Assembly: GCA_028873815.1 (NCBI GenBank)
Contig: JAPPNN010000022.1
Span: 1-64,000, forward strand
Reading direction: 5' to 3'
Length of the DNA stretch: 64,000 nucleotides
Source: Gemmatimonadota bacterium
Lineage (GTDB): Bacteria > Gemmatimonadota > Gemmatimonadetes > Longimicrobiales > Gaopeijiaceae
Shown here: positions 29,824-39,015 of the stretch, piece after piece
Layout of the letters: every line of letters begins with the position of its first letter
How positions within the stretch are numbered: the stretch's first letter is position 1
The notes under the pieces: model-generated
The model's input: only the letters and a program-made list of their open reading frames with translations
Told to the model about the DNA's origin: nothing
Database searches by the model: none
Translations under genes and position numbers: made by a program

Positions 29824-31248
29824 ATGTCCAGAACACCACCGCGCGAGCGCGCAGGACACAGTCCGCGGGCAGAGGTCGACAGCCTTCCGCGCGCCGTCCT
29901 CTGCCCGCGGTGTTCGGCGGACCTCGACCTGAGCGCGCCCGCGCTCCGCTGCCGCAGGTGCGGACAGGGATACCCCCGCCTGGGTCGCATTCCCGTGATT
30001 CTCTCCGAGCCGCTCGCCTACCTCGCGTCGTGCCGGCACCAATTGAACCGGTTGCAGGGACAGGTGGAGCGAACCGTCCGGGACATCCGCGAGCAGCTTC
30101 AGGCGGCGGACCTGCTGCCGGCTACCCGGCGGCGCTGCGAGGCCACGATCCAGGGGATCGCCGGCCAGCTGGACGATGTCCGCGCCATCATCGAGCCCCG
30201 GCTTCCGGCCACGACCCGCTCCGAAGGGCAGGCGTGGTCGCACCAGGCACCCGCCACCCTGCATCACCTGCCGTACCTTTACCGGGACTGGGGTTGGCCC
30301 TCGGAAGCAGACGGCGAAAACGAGCAGGCCCTGTCCATGGTGGAAGAGATGCTGGGGGACACCGGACCGGGGCGCACGCTTGTCATGGGCGCCGGCGCGT
30401 GCCGGCTCGCCTACGACATCCATCACCGCCATCCGGATGCCGAGATCATGGTGATGGATCTGGATCCGGTCCTCTTTGCGGCGGCCCACGCCGTGACCCA
30501 CGGAAAGTCCCTGACCGTCCGCGAGGCCAATCTCGAGATGGGCGACATGCACCACGCGGTGAAGGAGTGGTCGTTGGCGGCGCCGCAGGGCCCGGTTGAC
30601 GATGCCCGCTTCCACTTCCTGATCGCGGATGCCGTCGATCCGCCGCTCGACCCCCGCGTCTTCGACACGGTGCTGACTCCGTGGTTCATCGATCAGGGAC
30701 CCGAAGATGTCCGCGACCTGATCAGCACTCTCCACCGGTTGCTCAAGCCGGGCGGGCGCTGGGTGAACCTGGGTCCCCTCAAGTACGACCTGGACATTCC
30801 CGTCTCGCGCCGCTTCGCCCGGGAGGAGTTGTTCGACCTTGCCGAGCAGGCGGGATTCCGCGTGGGGCCGTGGAAGAGCGCGACCGGGCCCTATCTGGTC
30901 TCCAGGCTGAACGGTCGAGGGAAGGTGGAGTGGGTGCTGGCGTTCTCGGCCACCCGGCTCGAAGCGCCGGAGAAGGGGTCACGGCCGGAACCCGGTCCGC
31001 CGCCCTGGCTGGTCTTTCGACATCTGCCCATCCCGACGTTCGAGGGCCAGGCGGTGTTCTGGTCCGAAGCCTCCATGATCCGTATGGTGGTCTCGTCCAT
31101 CGACGGTCGCCGCACGCTGGACGACATCGCCCGCCGGGTGGCCGAGCGGGCAGACCAGCCGGATATCTCCATGAGCCAGGTCCGGACAGCGGTGCGGCAG
31201 TGTCTCCAACATGTCCACCCCGCCTGCGCGCAAAATACTAAACAATAA
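29824..31248 (+). CDS. Zinc-ribbon SAM-dependent methyltransferase (N2227-like) with PqqD-like tail
   Basis: 474 residues. An N-terminal zinc ribbon has Cys27/Cys30 and Cys43/Cys46 (CPRC and CRRC), as in Trm112-like methyltransferase domains. The SAM-binding loop is at about 185-196 (TLVMGAGACRLAYDI), followed by the acidic motif VMDLDP. FDTVLTPWFID and LLKPGGRWVNLGPL match the N2227/carnosine N-methyltransferase group. The last 60 residues (IDGRRTLDDIARRVAERA) resemble the PqqD-type peptide-binding fold, which suggests a peptide or carrier-bound substrate. The ATG lacks a strong RBS. The stop TAA overlaps the next gene's ATG by one base. Divergent from DUF1592 operon 1, with 264 bp between starts. 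Confidence 0.72.
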   Translation: MSRTPPRERAGHSPRAEVDSLPRAVLCPRCSADLDLSAPALRCRRCGQGYPRLGRIPVILSEPLAYLASCRHQLNRLQGQVERTVRDIREQLQAADLLPATRRRCEATIQGIAGQLDDVRAIIEPRLPATTRSEGQAWSHQAPATLHHLPYLYRDWGWPSEADGENEQALSMVEEMLGDTGPGRTLVMGAGACRLAYDIHHRHPDAEIMVMDLDPVLFAAAHAVTHGKSLTVREANLEMGDMHHAVKEWSLAAPQGPVDDARFHFLIADAVDPPLDPRVFDTVLTPWFIDQGPEDVRDLISTLHRLLKPGGRWVNLGPLKYDLDIPVSRRFAREELFDLAEQAGFRVGPWKSATGPYLVSRLNGRGKVEWVLAFSATRLEAPEKGSRPEPGPPPWLVFRHLPIPTFEGQAVFWSEASMIRMVVSSIDGRRTLDDIARRVAERADQPDISMSQVRTAVRQCLQHVHPACAQNTKQ

Positions 31249-31258
31249 TGTTAACTAT
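31235..31258. promoter_or_regulatory. 24-bp palindrome, site E over a start codon
   Basis: Half sites ATACTAAACA and TGTTAACTAT around four bases. It contains the stop of the methyltransferase gene and the ATG of the beta-barrel gene (31248), at the same position within the palindrome as the ATG in site C. Confidence 0.5.
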
Positions 31259-32030
31259 ATTGGATCGGCACGCGCCTGTCTCGGCGCTCTTGAGCCTGCT
31301 GGCGCTCGCAGGCACCGCGCAGGCCCAGGACGGCACGGACGGTTCCGGCCAGGCGAGAAGCTACATCGGCGCATTCGCCGGACCGGGCTCACTGGACGTC
31401 CGCATGACCGACATCGACGGCTTTACGGGGTCGAACGGCGTCCCCGGCCAGGTCTTCGAGTACGACGACACCGGACTCGCGGCCGGCGTGGTGGCGGGAA
31501 GATATTTCCGCCTGGGGCGCGTCCAGTTCCTGATCGAGGCGGACGGCACGTTCGTCGGCCTTCCGGCGATTGCCGAACAAGTGGATCCGGTCGGACTGGA
31601 CGAAACGGCGGCGGCGGAGCTGCATTGGGTTGGGACGGCGCGCATTGGCGTTCGGAGGTCCCTCGGCCGCGCCGGCGTGTTCGTCGCCGGCGGCGTGTCG
31701 GTCGCCGGGGCATCCAATTCGTTTACCGATCTCGATCCGGGAATGGACGGTGGCATGCAGTTGGATCCCGACGATTCCTTCGACGAGCGGCCGACGCTGG
31801 TCGGGTGGATCGCCGGGGTCGGCGTCGAGATGCCGGTGGCCGGTGCCTGGGCCCTGCGATTCGAAGGCCTTCACAAGGATTTCGGTGAGACCGTCCACCA
31901 GGCGGAGAACCGGCTGGGCGTCAATGCCGGCGTCTGCGGACCGAGCGGGCTCCCCAGCCCTTGCCGCTACGGCTTCGACCAGCGGTTCGCTTTCGTCCGT
32001 CTGGGCCTCGTTCGCAGTCTTGGCCGATGA
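31248..32030 (+). CDS. Outer-membrane beta-barrel protein
   Basis: 260 residues. A signal peptide at about 1-26 (ending AQA-QD) is followed by alternating amphipathic strands (RSYIGAFAGPG, AAGVVAGRYFRLGRVQFLIEAD, LHWVGTARIGVRRSLGRAGV), ending in a strand FAFVRLGLVRSLGR typical of small porin or OmpX/Opacity-type barrels, though the last residue is Arg rather than Phe. There is one Cys pair (GVCGPSGLPSPC) in a late loop. Its start overlaps the stop of the methyltransferase gene and sits in palindrome E, so expression may depend on coupling or on a start of transcription in the operator. Function unknown. Confidence 0.65.
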   Translation: MLTILDRHAPVSALLSLLALAGTAQAQDGTDGSGQARSYIGAFAGPGSLDVRMTDIDGFTGSNGVPGQVFEYDDTGLAAGVVAGRYFRLGRVQFLIEADGTFVGLPAIAEQVDPVGLDETAAAELHWVGTARIGVRRSLGRAGVFVAGGVSVAGASNSFTDLDPGMDGGMQLDPDDSFDERPTLVGWIAGVGVEMPVAGAWALRFEGLHKDFGETVHQAENRLGVNAGVCGPSGLPSPCRYGFDQRFAFVRLGLVRSLGR

Positions 32031-32073
32031 TCGTTGCACTCAGGCGCCCGACCGACCCGCCCCGCGCCGGCGA

Positions 32074-34161
32074 TCACCACTCCCGGTCCGCCGCCTCCCG
32101 CACGAGCGCCGCCACGTCCCGCTCCAGCAGGTAGCCACCGGCCACCAGCTCCCGGCACACGCGCTCAACCTCGGCAACATACGCGTCATGCGTGGGATAG
32201 CGGTCCCGCACCGACCTGCGCGGGTCCCCCAGGCTCGACCGCTCAGCCTCGGTCCGTGGGAACACCAGATATGACCCCATCCACCGCGTGAGCATTCCGC
32301 CCGCACCCCAGGAGGCGTCCCGCAGGTTCCAGCCGGTGTACGTCGCCAGCGGCACCGCCACGTGCGGCAGCCGGATCCCCGCCAATTCGTTGCCGTCCGC
32401 GTCGACCATGGGCACAAGCGTCCGGAATGCCGGCCCGGCCCTGGGCGGCACCTGGTCGGCGATGCCCTCGGTGTACCAGCGGGGGCCGGGATCCAGGCGG
32501 AGCGGCCGATAGAAGTCCTCGGGCGCCAGGGTCCCGGGGATCCTGGGCCAGGCGGCGCGAAACGCCTCCAGATCGACCAGCGTACCGTCGTCGATCCGCG
32601 GATACCGGCTCTCGGGCGGCTCGACCCCTTCGGCCGCCCACCGGTCGAGCGCCACCAGCAGCGCCCGCATCACCGGCCGCGTGGTGGCCCGGTTCACCGG
32701 ACTATGATAGACACCGCCGGTCATCGAGTTGTGCGCCGTGCCCGCGATCAGGTAGATGCGCACGGAAGGATCGAGCCCGGCGTCGACCGTGCCCTCGACG
32801 TCGGTGTGCAGGAGCGAACCCGCCCGCGACCAGTACTCGGTGGACGTCTGCGTGAAGAAGATCCTCGGCACGTGGCCGCTCGCGCGCGCCCGATCGAGCA
32901 TCGAACCGCTGGCCCGGGTGACCGGATCCGTCTGGTGGACGGAGTTGAAGGGGAAGAAGTCCGACGGATACAGCCCTTCCTCGTGATGGCTCCCGTGGCG
33001 TGTGGTCTGGCCAAAGCGATGGTTGAAGATCCCCTTCCCCGCGCCCGCGACATGGGGCATGATGGCGTCGAAAACGAACCGCCCCTCCAGATCCGCGTTG
33101 AATCCCTCGTAGACGAAGTGGTGCAGGAAGCGGCCCGATTGCGACCCGCCGTAGCCGTAGGCGAACTCCACCGACCCGGCGAGGGGGTTGGCGAGCGACC
33201 CCTCCCCGTCCGACGCGTAGCGGAAGAACGAGATCACGTCGCGCGTGGCCGCGAGTCCCAGCCCCGTGACCCTGGGGTCCTTCCCCTCGTAGACGAGGTC
33301 GTAGAGCCAGCCCGGCTCGAACCCCTCCTCCACGTGTACCCACGTCGGATCGGGCACGACCGCGCCGTTCTCCAGACGCCCGAAACTCCACTCGTCCCGC
33401 GGAATCTCCACACCCTTCGCGCCGCGGTCCGGCCGCTTCACCAGGGTCGCTCTGCCATTATCCGCCGCAACGGACGGATAGGGCAGCGAACTCCCCCAAT
33501 CGAAGGGCAGGCTGTGGTACCTGCGCATCGCGGCGTCGCTGTCCGGCTCCAGCACATTCGCGATGTACAGGCCGTAGACGGTCGACTCCAGCTCGGCGTA
33601 GATGCGCCCGACGATCGCGCTTCCGTCCTCGTTGCGCGCGACCGGCACCCCGATCTGCACACGGTCATTGCCGGCTGCCACGTCCCCGCTCCACCCGCTC
33701 CACAGGATCGCATAGCCCTCCTCCATGAGGAACCCGTCGCCGGCGTCCGCCACGGTGGCCGGATCGTTGCCCCGGCCTCCGTTGAAGGTCCCCAGCGCGA
33801 CCTTGTTGCCGCGGTTGGCCACGTCGTAGAGCAGCCGACCGTTGCCGCGTCCGGTGTCGACGGGCTTGAGGAGGAAGAAGTCGGTCCAGACTTCCACAAG
33901 GCCGCGCTCGTTGGTCGGCGCCAGACCCAGGTCGCTCACGCGGTCGTTGGCGGGGTCCTTCGGGTCCACCTCGATATGGAGTCTGCCGACGATCTTCTCG
34001 TACGGTCCGGTGTCGCCGAACGCGTGGCCGCCGGCGAAGGGGGCCCGCTCGTCGATCTGCACGCGGACGACCTGCGCGTCCAGCGTGGGGGGACCGGGGA
34101 CGTGCGCGATGGCGACGGTGAATCCGGCGACGAGCGGGGCGAAAACGGCGCGTGCGGTCAT
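32074..34161 (-). CDS. Exported alpha/beta-hydrolase-domain protein (Abhydrolase_10-like)
   Basis: 695 residues of a large secreted alpha/beta-hydrolase family common in soil and marine bacteria, with no established substrate. A signal peptide (about 1-29, ending LDA-QV) is followed by an N-terminal beta-rich region (GGHAFGDTGPYEKIVGRLH), then the nucleophile elbow YGYGGSQSGRFL with the likely catalytic Ser, and HNSMTGGVYHS with a candidate catalytic His. The C-terminal block (LPHVAVPLATYTGWNLRD) is conserved in the family. The start at 34161 has GGAGG four bases upstream. Convergent with the beta-barrel gene; it stands alone on its strand, with 50 bp to the next gene upstream. Confidence 0.8.
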   Translation of the reverse strand: MTARAVFAPLVAGFTVAIAHVPGPPTLDAQVVRVQIDERAPFAGGHAFGDTGPYEKIVGRLHIEVDPKDPANDRVSDLGLAPTNERGLVEVWTDFFLLKPVDTGRGNGRLLYDVANRGNKVALGTFNGGRGNDPATVADAGDGFLMEEGYAILWSGWSGDVAAGNDRVQIGVPVARNEDGSAIVGRIYAELESTVYGLYIANVLEPDSDAAMRRYHSLPFDWGSSLPYPSVAADNGRATLVKRPDRGAKGVEIPRDEWSFGRLENGAVVPDPTWVHVEEGFEPGWLYDLVYEGKDPRVTGLGLAATRDVISFFRYASDGEGSLANPLAGSVEFAYGYGGSQSGRFLHHFVYEGFNADLEGRFVFDAIMPHVAGAGKGIFNHRFGQTTRHGSHHEEGLYPSDFFPFNSVHQTDPVTRASGSMLDRARASGHVPRIFFTQTSTEYWSRAGSLLHTDVEGTVDAGLDPSVRIYLIAGTAHNSMTGGVYHSPVNRATTRPVMRALLVALDRWAAEGVEPPESRYPRIDDGTLVDLEAFRAAWPRIPGTLAPEDFYRPLRLDPGPRWYTEGIADQVPPRAGPAFRTLVPMVDADGNELAGIRLPHVAVPLATYTGWNLRDASWGAGGMLTRWMGSYLVFPRTEAERSSLGDPRRSVRDRYPTHDAYVAEVERVCRELVAGGYLLERDVAALVREAADREW

Positions 34162-34211
34162 GGTGCCTCCAAAGGATCGCGGGTGCCGGGCCGTCACGAT
34201 GGCAAACTTTG

Positions 34212-35372
34212 TCAATTTCGGCGAATCCCGTGTACGTGCACCGACTCGACGCCGAGTTCGTCGCGCCGGATCCCGACGACCGCCGTGGGGGTGATCTGCG
34301 TCAATTCGAGACCATCGGCGACTGCGATCGATCCGGCGCGTTGTCCATCCAGCGCAATGACCGACCATGCACCGCCGCTTCCGACCCCTCCGACGTATCT
34401 GCCTCCCAAAGCGAAGGCATGCGCCAGCGGATCATACGGTTGAATCCAGACAAACCCCTCCGGATCCACCAGGAAATCCCAGAACACCGAGAGCTCGTCC
34501 GGCACGGGTGCGGCCTCGTGTCGGGCCCGCGTGGCCGATGCCTCGTCCGCCGGCGCTTCAGAAACCGCCTGATCGATCACCCGGTCGAGGGCATCGCGCA
34601 CCGCCGGGGATTCCGTCGGCTCCCACGCGATCTCTCCGTCAGCGATGCCGGGCGCGGACGTGCGGCGAATCACGGACTCCAGGGTGTCCCCGAAGTAGAG
34701 ATAGGTCCCATCTGTAACGACCACCGACCGCGGCGACAGGGGTTCGGGGCCACCGAAGTTGCCCGCGGAATAGCGGACGATGCCGCCGACCGAGACCAGC
34801 TCGCCGAGGTGGCCGCCGTTCCGGTCGAAGTGATGGACCGAGATACGGTCACGTTGTCCGTGGCCAGCAAAGACGACGCCGCCCAACACCCAGCCTCGTC
34901 CCAGCGGACCCGCGCCCAGCCCGAGATCGGGATACTCCCCGCTGGCAATCGGGACAACTTCCGTTGAGCCGTCCGGCAGGAAACGCGTTACCCTCCGCAG
35001 CCTGCTGTCGAAGGCTTCGACGGTATCTCCCCGCGGCCAGGCGGCCGAAAGGTACATGAACTCACCGGGACCCTCACCTCTACCGCCCAGGGCTTCAAGG
35101 AACTCGCCACCCTCATTGAATACGCGGATGTCGTAACCTCCGGAATTCGGCACCACCAGCCGCCCGTCGGGTAGCAGGAACGGCCTGACAACCCCGTCGA
35201 ACTCCTGGTACGGATCGCCCCCGAGCACACCCACGCTCATTGCGCGGATGGCCTCGATCTCCAGCGGTGCGCCCGGCACGGGCCCACCAACCGGCCCCGC
35301 GTCCGGCTCGGCCGCACATCCCCCCAGCGCAATCACCGCACCGGCGGCGCACAGACGCGCACCCAGCTTCAT
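34212..35372 (-). CDS. Six-bladed beta-propeller lipoprotein with coiled-coil partner
   Basis: 386 residues. Lipobox LGGC at Cys19, so lipid-anchored after export. The propeller strands include LPDGRLVVPNSGGYDIRVFNEGG, written here only in part, then EAFDSRLRRVTRFLPDGS and ISVHHFDRNGGHLGEL. The closing strand GIRRDELGVESVHVHGI corresponds to the C-terminal strand of the proteins at 1553 and 16130. No catalytic motif. Its ATG at 35372 overlaps the stop of the small coiled-coil gene (ATGA), so the two are made together. Confidence 0.75.
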   Translation of the reverse strand: MKLGARLCAAGAVIALGGCAAEPDAGPVGGPVPGAPLEIEAIRAMSVGVLGGDPYQEFDGVVRPFLLPDGRLVVPNSGGYDIRVFNEGGEFLEALGGRGEGPGEFMYLSAAWPRGDTVEAFDSRLRRVTRFLPDGSTEVVPIASGEYPDLGLGAGPLGRGWVLGGVVFAGHGQRDRISVHHFDRNGGHLGELVSVGGIVRYSAGNFGGPEPLSPRSVVVTDGTYLYFGDTLESVIRRTSAPGIADGEIAWEPTESPAVRDALDRVIDQAVSEAPADEASATRARHEAAPVPDELSVFWDFLVDPEGFVWIQPYDPLAHAFALGGRYVGGVGSGGAWSVIALDGQRAGSIAVADGLELTQITPTAVVGIRRDELGVESVHVHGIRRN

Positions 35373-35662
35373 TGGGCCTCTTCGCCGCTTCCCACCCTGT
35401 CCCCTCGCAGGAAGACCTCGATGCTGTGCACGCGATCCTCGACCCGCCCGATACGGGCCTCCACACGGTCGATACGGGCCTCCACACGGTCGATGCGGGC
35501 GGTCAGTCGCTCCTCCACCCCGTCGATGCGTTCCTCCACGCGGTAGATTCGGCCGGTCAGCCGATCTTCCACGCGACCGATCTGTCCCGACAGGAGCACG
35601 GCGACAACCACCAGGCTGACGATCACCGCGATCACCTGGCCGTTTTCCCTGAACAGCTTCAT
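35369..35662 (-). CDS. Small membrane-anchored coiled-coil protein
   Basis: 97 residues: one transmembrane helix at about 9-27 (VIAVIVSLVVVAVLLSG), then a long helix of RVEDRL-, RVEERI- and RVEARI-type heptads that should form a coiled coil. The heptads are mirrored in the DNA by a 21-bp direct repeat at 35450-35491. Similar short proteins are annotated as DUF1640 or hemolysin XhlA-like, but I cannot assign a function. The start at 35662 has GGAGGAAG ahead. It is translationally coupled to the propeller lipoprotein, so it may position that protein at the inner membrane or act as a spacer. Confidence 0.65.
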   Translation of the reverse strand: MKLFRENGQVIAVIVSLVVVAVLLSGQIGRVEDRLTGRIYRVEERIDGVEERLTARIDRVEARIDRVEARIGRVEDRVHSIEVFLRGDRVGSGEEAQ

Positions 35663-35841
35663 GGCACTTCCTCCTCCCCGAGTTCGATAATGCCGACGCG
35701 GGCGCCCGGACGGCAAGCCGGGTGAAGGGTGAATCGGGTTCGCGGGCGCTTCCATGCCCGGATAGGACCGGTTTAGTATTCGGCGTGCCCGAATCGACAA
35801 TGCGACCCGGAGAACCGGACCCGAGGGAGGCCGACGGCGCA

Positions 35842-37002
35842 ATGCAAACCAGTTTCCGCCACAGCCAACTGCCGATATTCGCGCTCATCTCCGCCGCGGT
35901 GCTTGGCGGCTGTCGCGGAGACGCCACCCAGGCGCAGGCGGAGAGCGCCGAGACGACTCCGGTCAACTCATCCGCCGCAGCAGCCGAAGCCTCTCCCGAG
36001 CGCATGGCCCAGGCGGCCCGCGAGTTCCTCGACGCCCTTTCACCCCAACAACGGGCCGACGCCGAATTCCCCTTCGACGCCGACTCGGAGCGCACGCGCT
36101 GGAGCAACCTGCCGGCGAGCATGGTGGAGCGCGCGGGGGTCAGGTTCGGTGATCTCGGCGACCCGCAGAGGCGCCGGTTCCACGACCTGCTGCGCGCGTC
36201 GACCAGCAGCCAGGGGTATCAGAAGATCGCGGGCGTGATTCGTTTGGATGAGGTGTTGCACGAGGACGCGTCCGCGGCTGTCGCGCGTGGCGAGCGACGC
36301 CTGCCGGAGAGCCTGCTGGAGAGCTGGACATCCGCCAACTACTGGATCTCATTCTTTGGCCGGCCCGGCGATCCGGCCTGGGGATGGCTCGTCAACGGTC
36401 ATCACCTGGCGGCCAGCTTCACCGTCGCGGGCGACCGGGTGGCGTTCACGCCGCTGTTCCTGGGGGCCGAACCGCACGAGATCGAGAGTGGCCTGGAAGC
36501 AGGCTGGCGAGTGCTCGCCAACGAGGGGGAGCGCGGCTGGCAGCTGCTGCAAGCGCTCGCCGAGGGGCAGCGGTCGGTTGCGGTCCTGGGCGGTGAGATC
36601 CCGGGTAACGTACTCACCGGTCCCGGGCGCAAGGGAAGCCTGAGCGAGTTTTCAGGACTTGCCGCCTCCGCGTTGGACGACGGCCAGCGCACGCTCTTGT
36701 GGCAGCTCGTCGAGGAGTATGCGGCGAACGCGGACCATGGAGCGGCCGAAGCGCAGCTGGAGAAGATCCGCGCGGACGGGCTGGACGCTCTGCATTTCGC
36801 CTGGATTGGACCGGTGGACGACCTGTCGGCGCGCTACTACTACCGGGTGCACGGCCCCTCACTCCTCATCGAGTACATCGTCGAGGAGAGCGTCGGCGGG
36901 GACGCAGCCAACCACGTGCACAGCATTATGCGGGACCCCGGCAACGACTACGGCGAGGATTGGCTGGGCAAGCACTACGAGGAGCATCACCAGCGGCGCT
37001 AG
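35842..37002 (+). CDS. DUF3500 lipoprotein
   Basis: 386 residues. Lipobox LGGC (Cys24 from this start) and a low-complexity Ser/Ala linker precede a DUF3500 domain, recognised by RWSNLP near residue 80 and the GHHLAASFTV block near 190, followed by SLLIEYIVEE. The C-terminal HYEEHHQRR is His-rich. DUF3500 function is unknown; the HH pairs suggest metal binding. GGGAGG lies 12 bases before the ATG at 35842. An in-frame ATG at 35802 (MRPGEPDP) would place a charged leader before the signal and is less likely. A lone half site TTTAGTAT lies at 35772-35779. Convergent with DUF1592 operon 2. Confidence 0.75.
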   Translation: MQTSFRHSQLPIFALISAAVLGGCRGDATQAQAESAETTPVNSSAAAAEASPERMAQAAREFLDALSPQQRADAEFPFDADSERTRWSNLPASMVERAGVRFGDLGDPQRRRFHDLLRASTSSQGYQKIAGVIRLDEVLHEDASAAVARGERRLPESLLESWTSANYWISFFGRPGDPAWGWLVNGHHLAASFTVAGDRVAFTPLFLGAEPHEIESGLEAGWRVLANEGERGWQLLQALAEGQRSVAVLGGEIPGNVLTGPGRKGSLSEFSGLAASALDDGQRTLLWQLVEEYAANADHGAAEAQLEKIRADGLDALHFAWIGPVDDLSARYYYRVHGPSLLIEYIVEESVGGDAANHVHSIMRDPGNDYGEDWLGKHYEEHHQRR

Positions 37003-37060
37003 CAGCACGATGCGTCCAGGCACTGCGCGAAGGCGAGCCTGAGCAGAGGACCTGCCTGGC

Positions 37061-39004
37061 CTAGCAGCTCACGCAGCGATGGTTGTTCTTCGCGCCCAGG
37101 CGTTCCAGCAGCGCCACCGTCTCCACGAACGGCTGAATCCGCTGCACCGGGCCGTTGGCCATGTCCACCGTGGTCCGCCCGTTGCGGGCCACGGCAGTGA
37201 CGTCGGCGCCGTGTTCCACGAGATACAGGATCATCTCGTTGTCGCCGCGGGCGGCGGCGTGGTGCACCGGGGTGTAGCCGTTCAGGTCGCGGGCGTTCAC
37301 GTCGGCGCCCAGCTCCTCGACCAGAAAGCGCATGGTGGGCATCCAGCCGTCCGGGGCGTGGCGGTGCGAGTTGCCGGCGAAGCCCTGGCCGTAGCCGACT
37401 CCGGCCGCCGCGTGTATGGGGTAGACCGCGGGACCGCCAATGGGGACGGGGGGCAACCCGGAATGATCGGTGTCGTTCCGCGGTCCGAAGCTGCGCTGCG
37501 GGACCTTGATGGTGGGGAGGCCCGGGTCCGCGCCGTACTCCAGGAGCAGCCTCATCGCGGGTACGTCGGTCGCGTGCGTGGCGCGCCAGAAGGGCGTCGC
37601 GCCTGTCCGGTCGACGCCGAGCAGGTCCCGGTTGTAGGTGGTGAACCAGAGCGTGCGCTCCAGGCGGGCATCGACATCCGCGCCGGCGTCGAGGAGGGTG
37701 CGCATCAGTGCCAGGTAGCCCGTCTCCTGTTGCTCGTACTCCAGCGGCTGGGGGTGCCGCGCCTTGGGTGCCCAGTGCACGTTGAGGACGGCGTAGAGCG
37801 GGGTCGCGCCGGCGTCGCTGGCCAGGTTGGGATCGGCACCCCTGTGCAGGAGTTCGGCGACGAGATCGAAGTAGCCGTTGATCGCCGCCATGAGCATCGG
37901 CGTGGTGCCGTCGGCCGCACTGGGAAGGTCGATGTCGACGCCCCCGTCCAGCAGCGCCATGACCGTCGCCGTGTGGCCCTCGCGCGCCGCCAGGTGGATC
38001 GCGGACAGGCCGCCGTGCTTGCCGACCAGGTCGGCGTAGTTCAGCGGAATGGGCTCGCCGGTCTGGCGGCGCGCTTCGAGCGCCTCCTGCGCGGCTTGCC
38101 TGGCCTGCTCCTCCCGCGACGTGACCGGAGCGGCTGAAGACTGCAGCTGGCGGCCCGCCACACCCGACTCGACCGGGTAGCTCTGCGCGTCGGTGCCCCC
38201 GCGCATCGCGGCGATCTCCGTCCGCCGCCGCCGCTCCGAGGCGCGATCCATGATGTCGCGCTCGACGAGATCCATCACGCGCGCGGTGATCGTCGCGTCG
38301 GCCCCGGCCTCGAGCAGCGCCGTCACGGCCTTCGTGCGGCCCAGGGCAGCAGCGAACATGAGGGGAGTCTGTCCCCACTCGGGCTCCGTTGCGTCAATGG
38401 CCGCCCCGTGGGCGAGCAGCACCACCACGGCGCGGAAGTCGCCCGAGGCGGCCGCGAAGTGCAGCGGCGTGGCCCCCGTTTCGGTGACCGGGGACATGTG
38501 GGCACCCAACTCGGCCAGCATTGTGACAATCCTGCCGTGGCCCTCCTTGGCGGCGATGTGCAGCGGCCTATGGGCCCCCAGGCGAGTGGCCGCCTCGAGA
38601 TTCGCACCCGCGCGGACGAGCAGTTCGGCAATCTCCGCGTTGCCGTTGAGCGCCGCCCAGTGAAGGCCGGTCATGCCGTCCCCACGGGGGACATCGACGT
38701 CGGCGCCGGTGGCAAGCAGGGCCCGCACGGCCTCCACGTCGTTCCGCATGGCCGCGTCGGCCACGGGAGAGGTGGACGCCGCGTGCGGGGCGGCCTCGGC
38801 GGGCATTTGCGCTGAAGCGGTGGGCGTGAGGACGCCGCCGGGCAAGGCGGGGAGCCACGCAATCAGGGCTCCCAACAGCAGCGGCGCGAGCCTTCCCGCA
38901 GGCACCGCCGGGGCCGGCTGCCCGCAGGCACGGGTAGCAGACTCCACCGCACACGAGACGCCGGGCTTTCTCCAACCGCGGAACCCCGCCATGGCGATCC
39001 TCAT
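37061..39004 (-). CDS. Exported ankyrin-repeat protein ending in CVSC, operon 2 distal copy
   Basis: 647 residues. A long signal region (about 1-67) ends near ASA-QM. At least ten ankyrin repeats follow (GMTGLHWAALNGNAEIAELL, GATPLHFAAASGDFRAVVVL, GQTPLMFAAALGRTKAVTAL) with a charged helical insert at about 240-310. The block PIHAAAGVGYGQGFAGNSHRH near 530 and the C-terminal NNHRCVSC are shared with the protein at 42967 and rich in His and Cys. The ATG at 39004 has GGGAGG five bases upstream; a GTG at 39019 overlapping the previous stop is the alternative. Last gene of the six-gene operon. Confidence 0.82.
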   Translation of the reverse strand: MRIAMAGFRGWRKPGVSCAVESATRACGQPAPAVPAGRLAPLLLGALIAWLPALPGGVLTPTASAQMPAEAAPHAASTSPVADAAMRNDVEAVRALLATGADVDVPRGDGMTGLHWAALNGNAEIAELLVRAGANLEAATRLGAHRPLHIAAKEGHGRIVTMLAELGAHMSPVTETGATPLHFAAASGDFRAVVVLLAHGAAIDATEPEWGQTPLMFAAALGRTKAVTALLEAGADATITARVMDLVERDIMDRASERRRRTEIAAMRGGTDAQSYPVESGVAGRQLQSSAAPVTSREEQARQAAQEALEARRQTGEPIPLNYADLVGKHGGLSAIHLAAREGHTATVMALLDGGVDIDLPSAADGTTPMLMAAINGYFDLVAELLHRGADPNLASDAGATPLYAVLNVHWAPKARHPQPLEYEQQETGYLALMRTLLDAGADVDARLERTLWFTTYNRDLLGVDRTGATPFWRATHATDVPAMRLLLEYGADPGLPTIKVPQRSFGPRNDTDHSGLPPVPIGGPAVYPIHAAAGVGYGQGFAGNSHRHAPDGWMPTMRFLVEELGADVNARDLNGYTPVHHAAARGDNEMILYLVEHGADVTAVARNGRTTVDMANGPVQRIQPFVETVALLERLGAKNNHRCVSC

Positions 39005-39015
39005 GCCGTCCTCCC

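Noticed and set aside
32362..34443. Open frame of about 690 codons opposite the alpha/beta-hydrolase gene
   Set aside because: Antisense to a well supported hydrolase with signal peptide, RBS and nucleophile elbow.
35772..35779. Seventh member of the 24-bp palindrome family upstream of the DUF3500 gene
   Set aside because: Only one half site (TTTAGTAT) is present; the partner at the required distance is missing.
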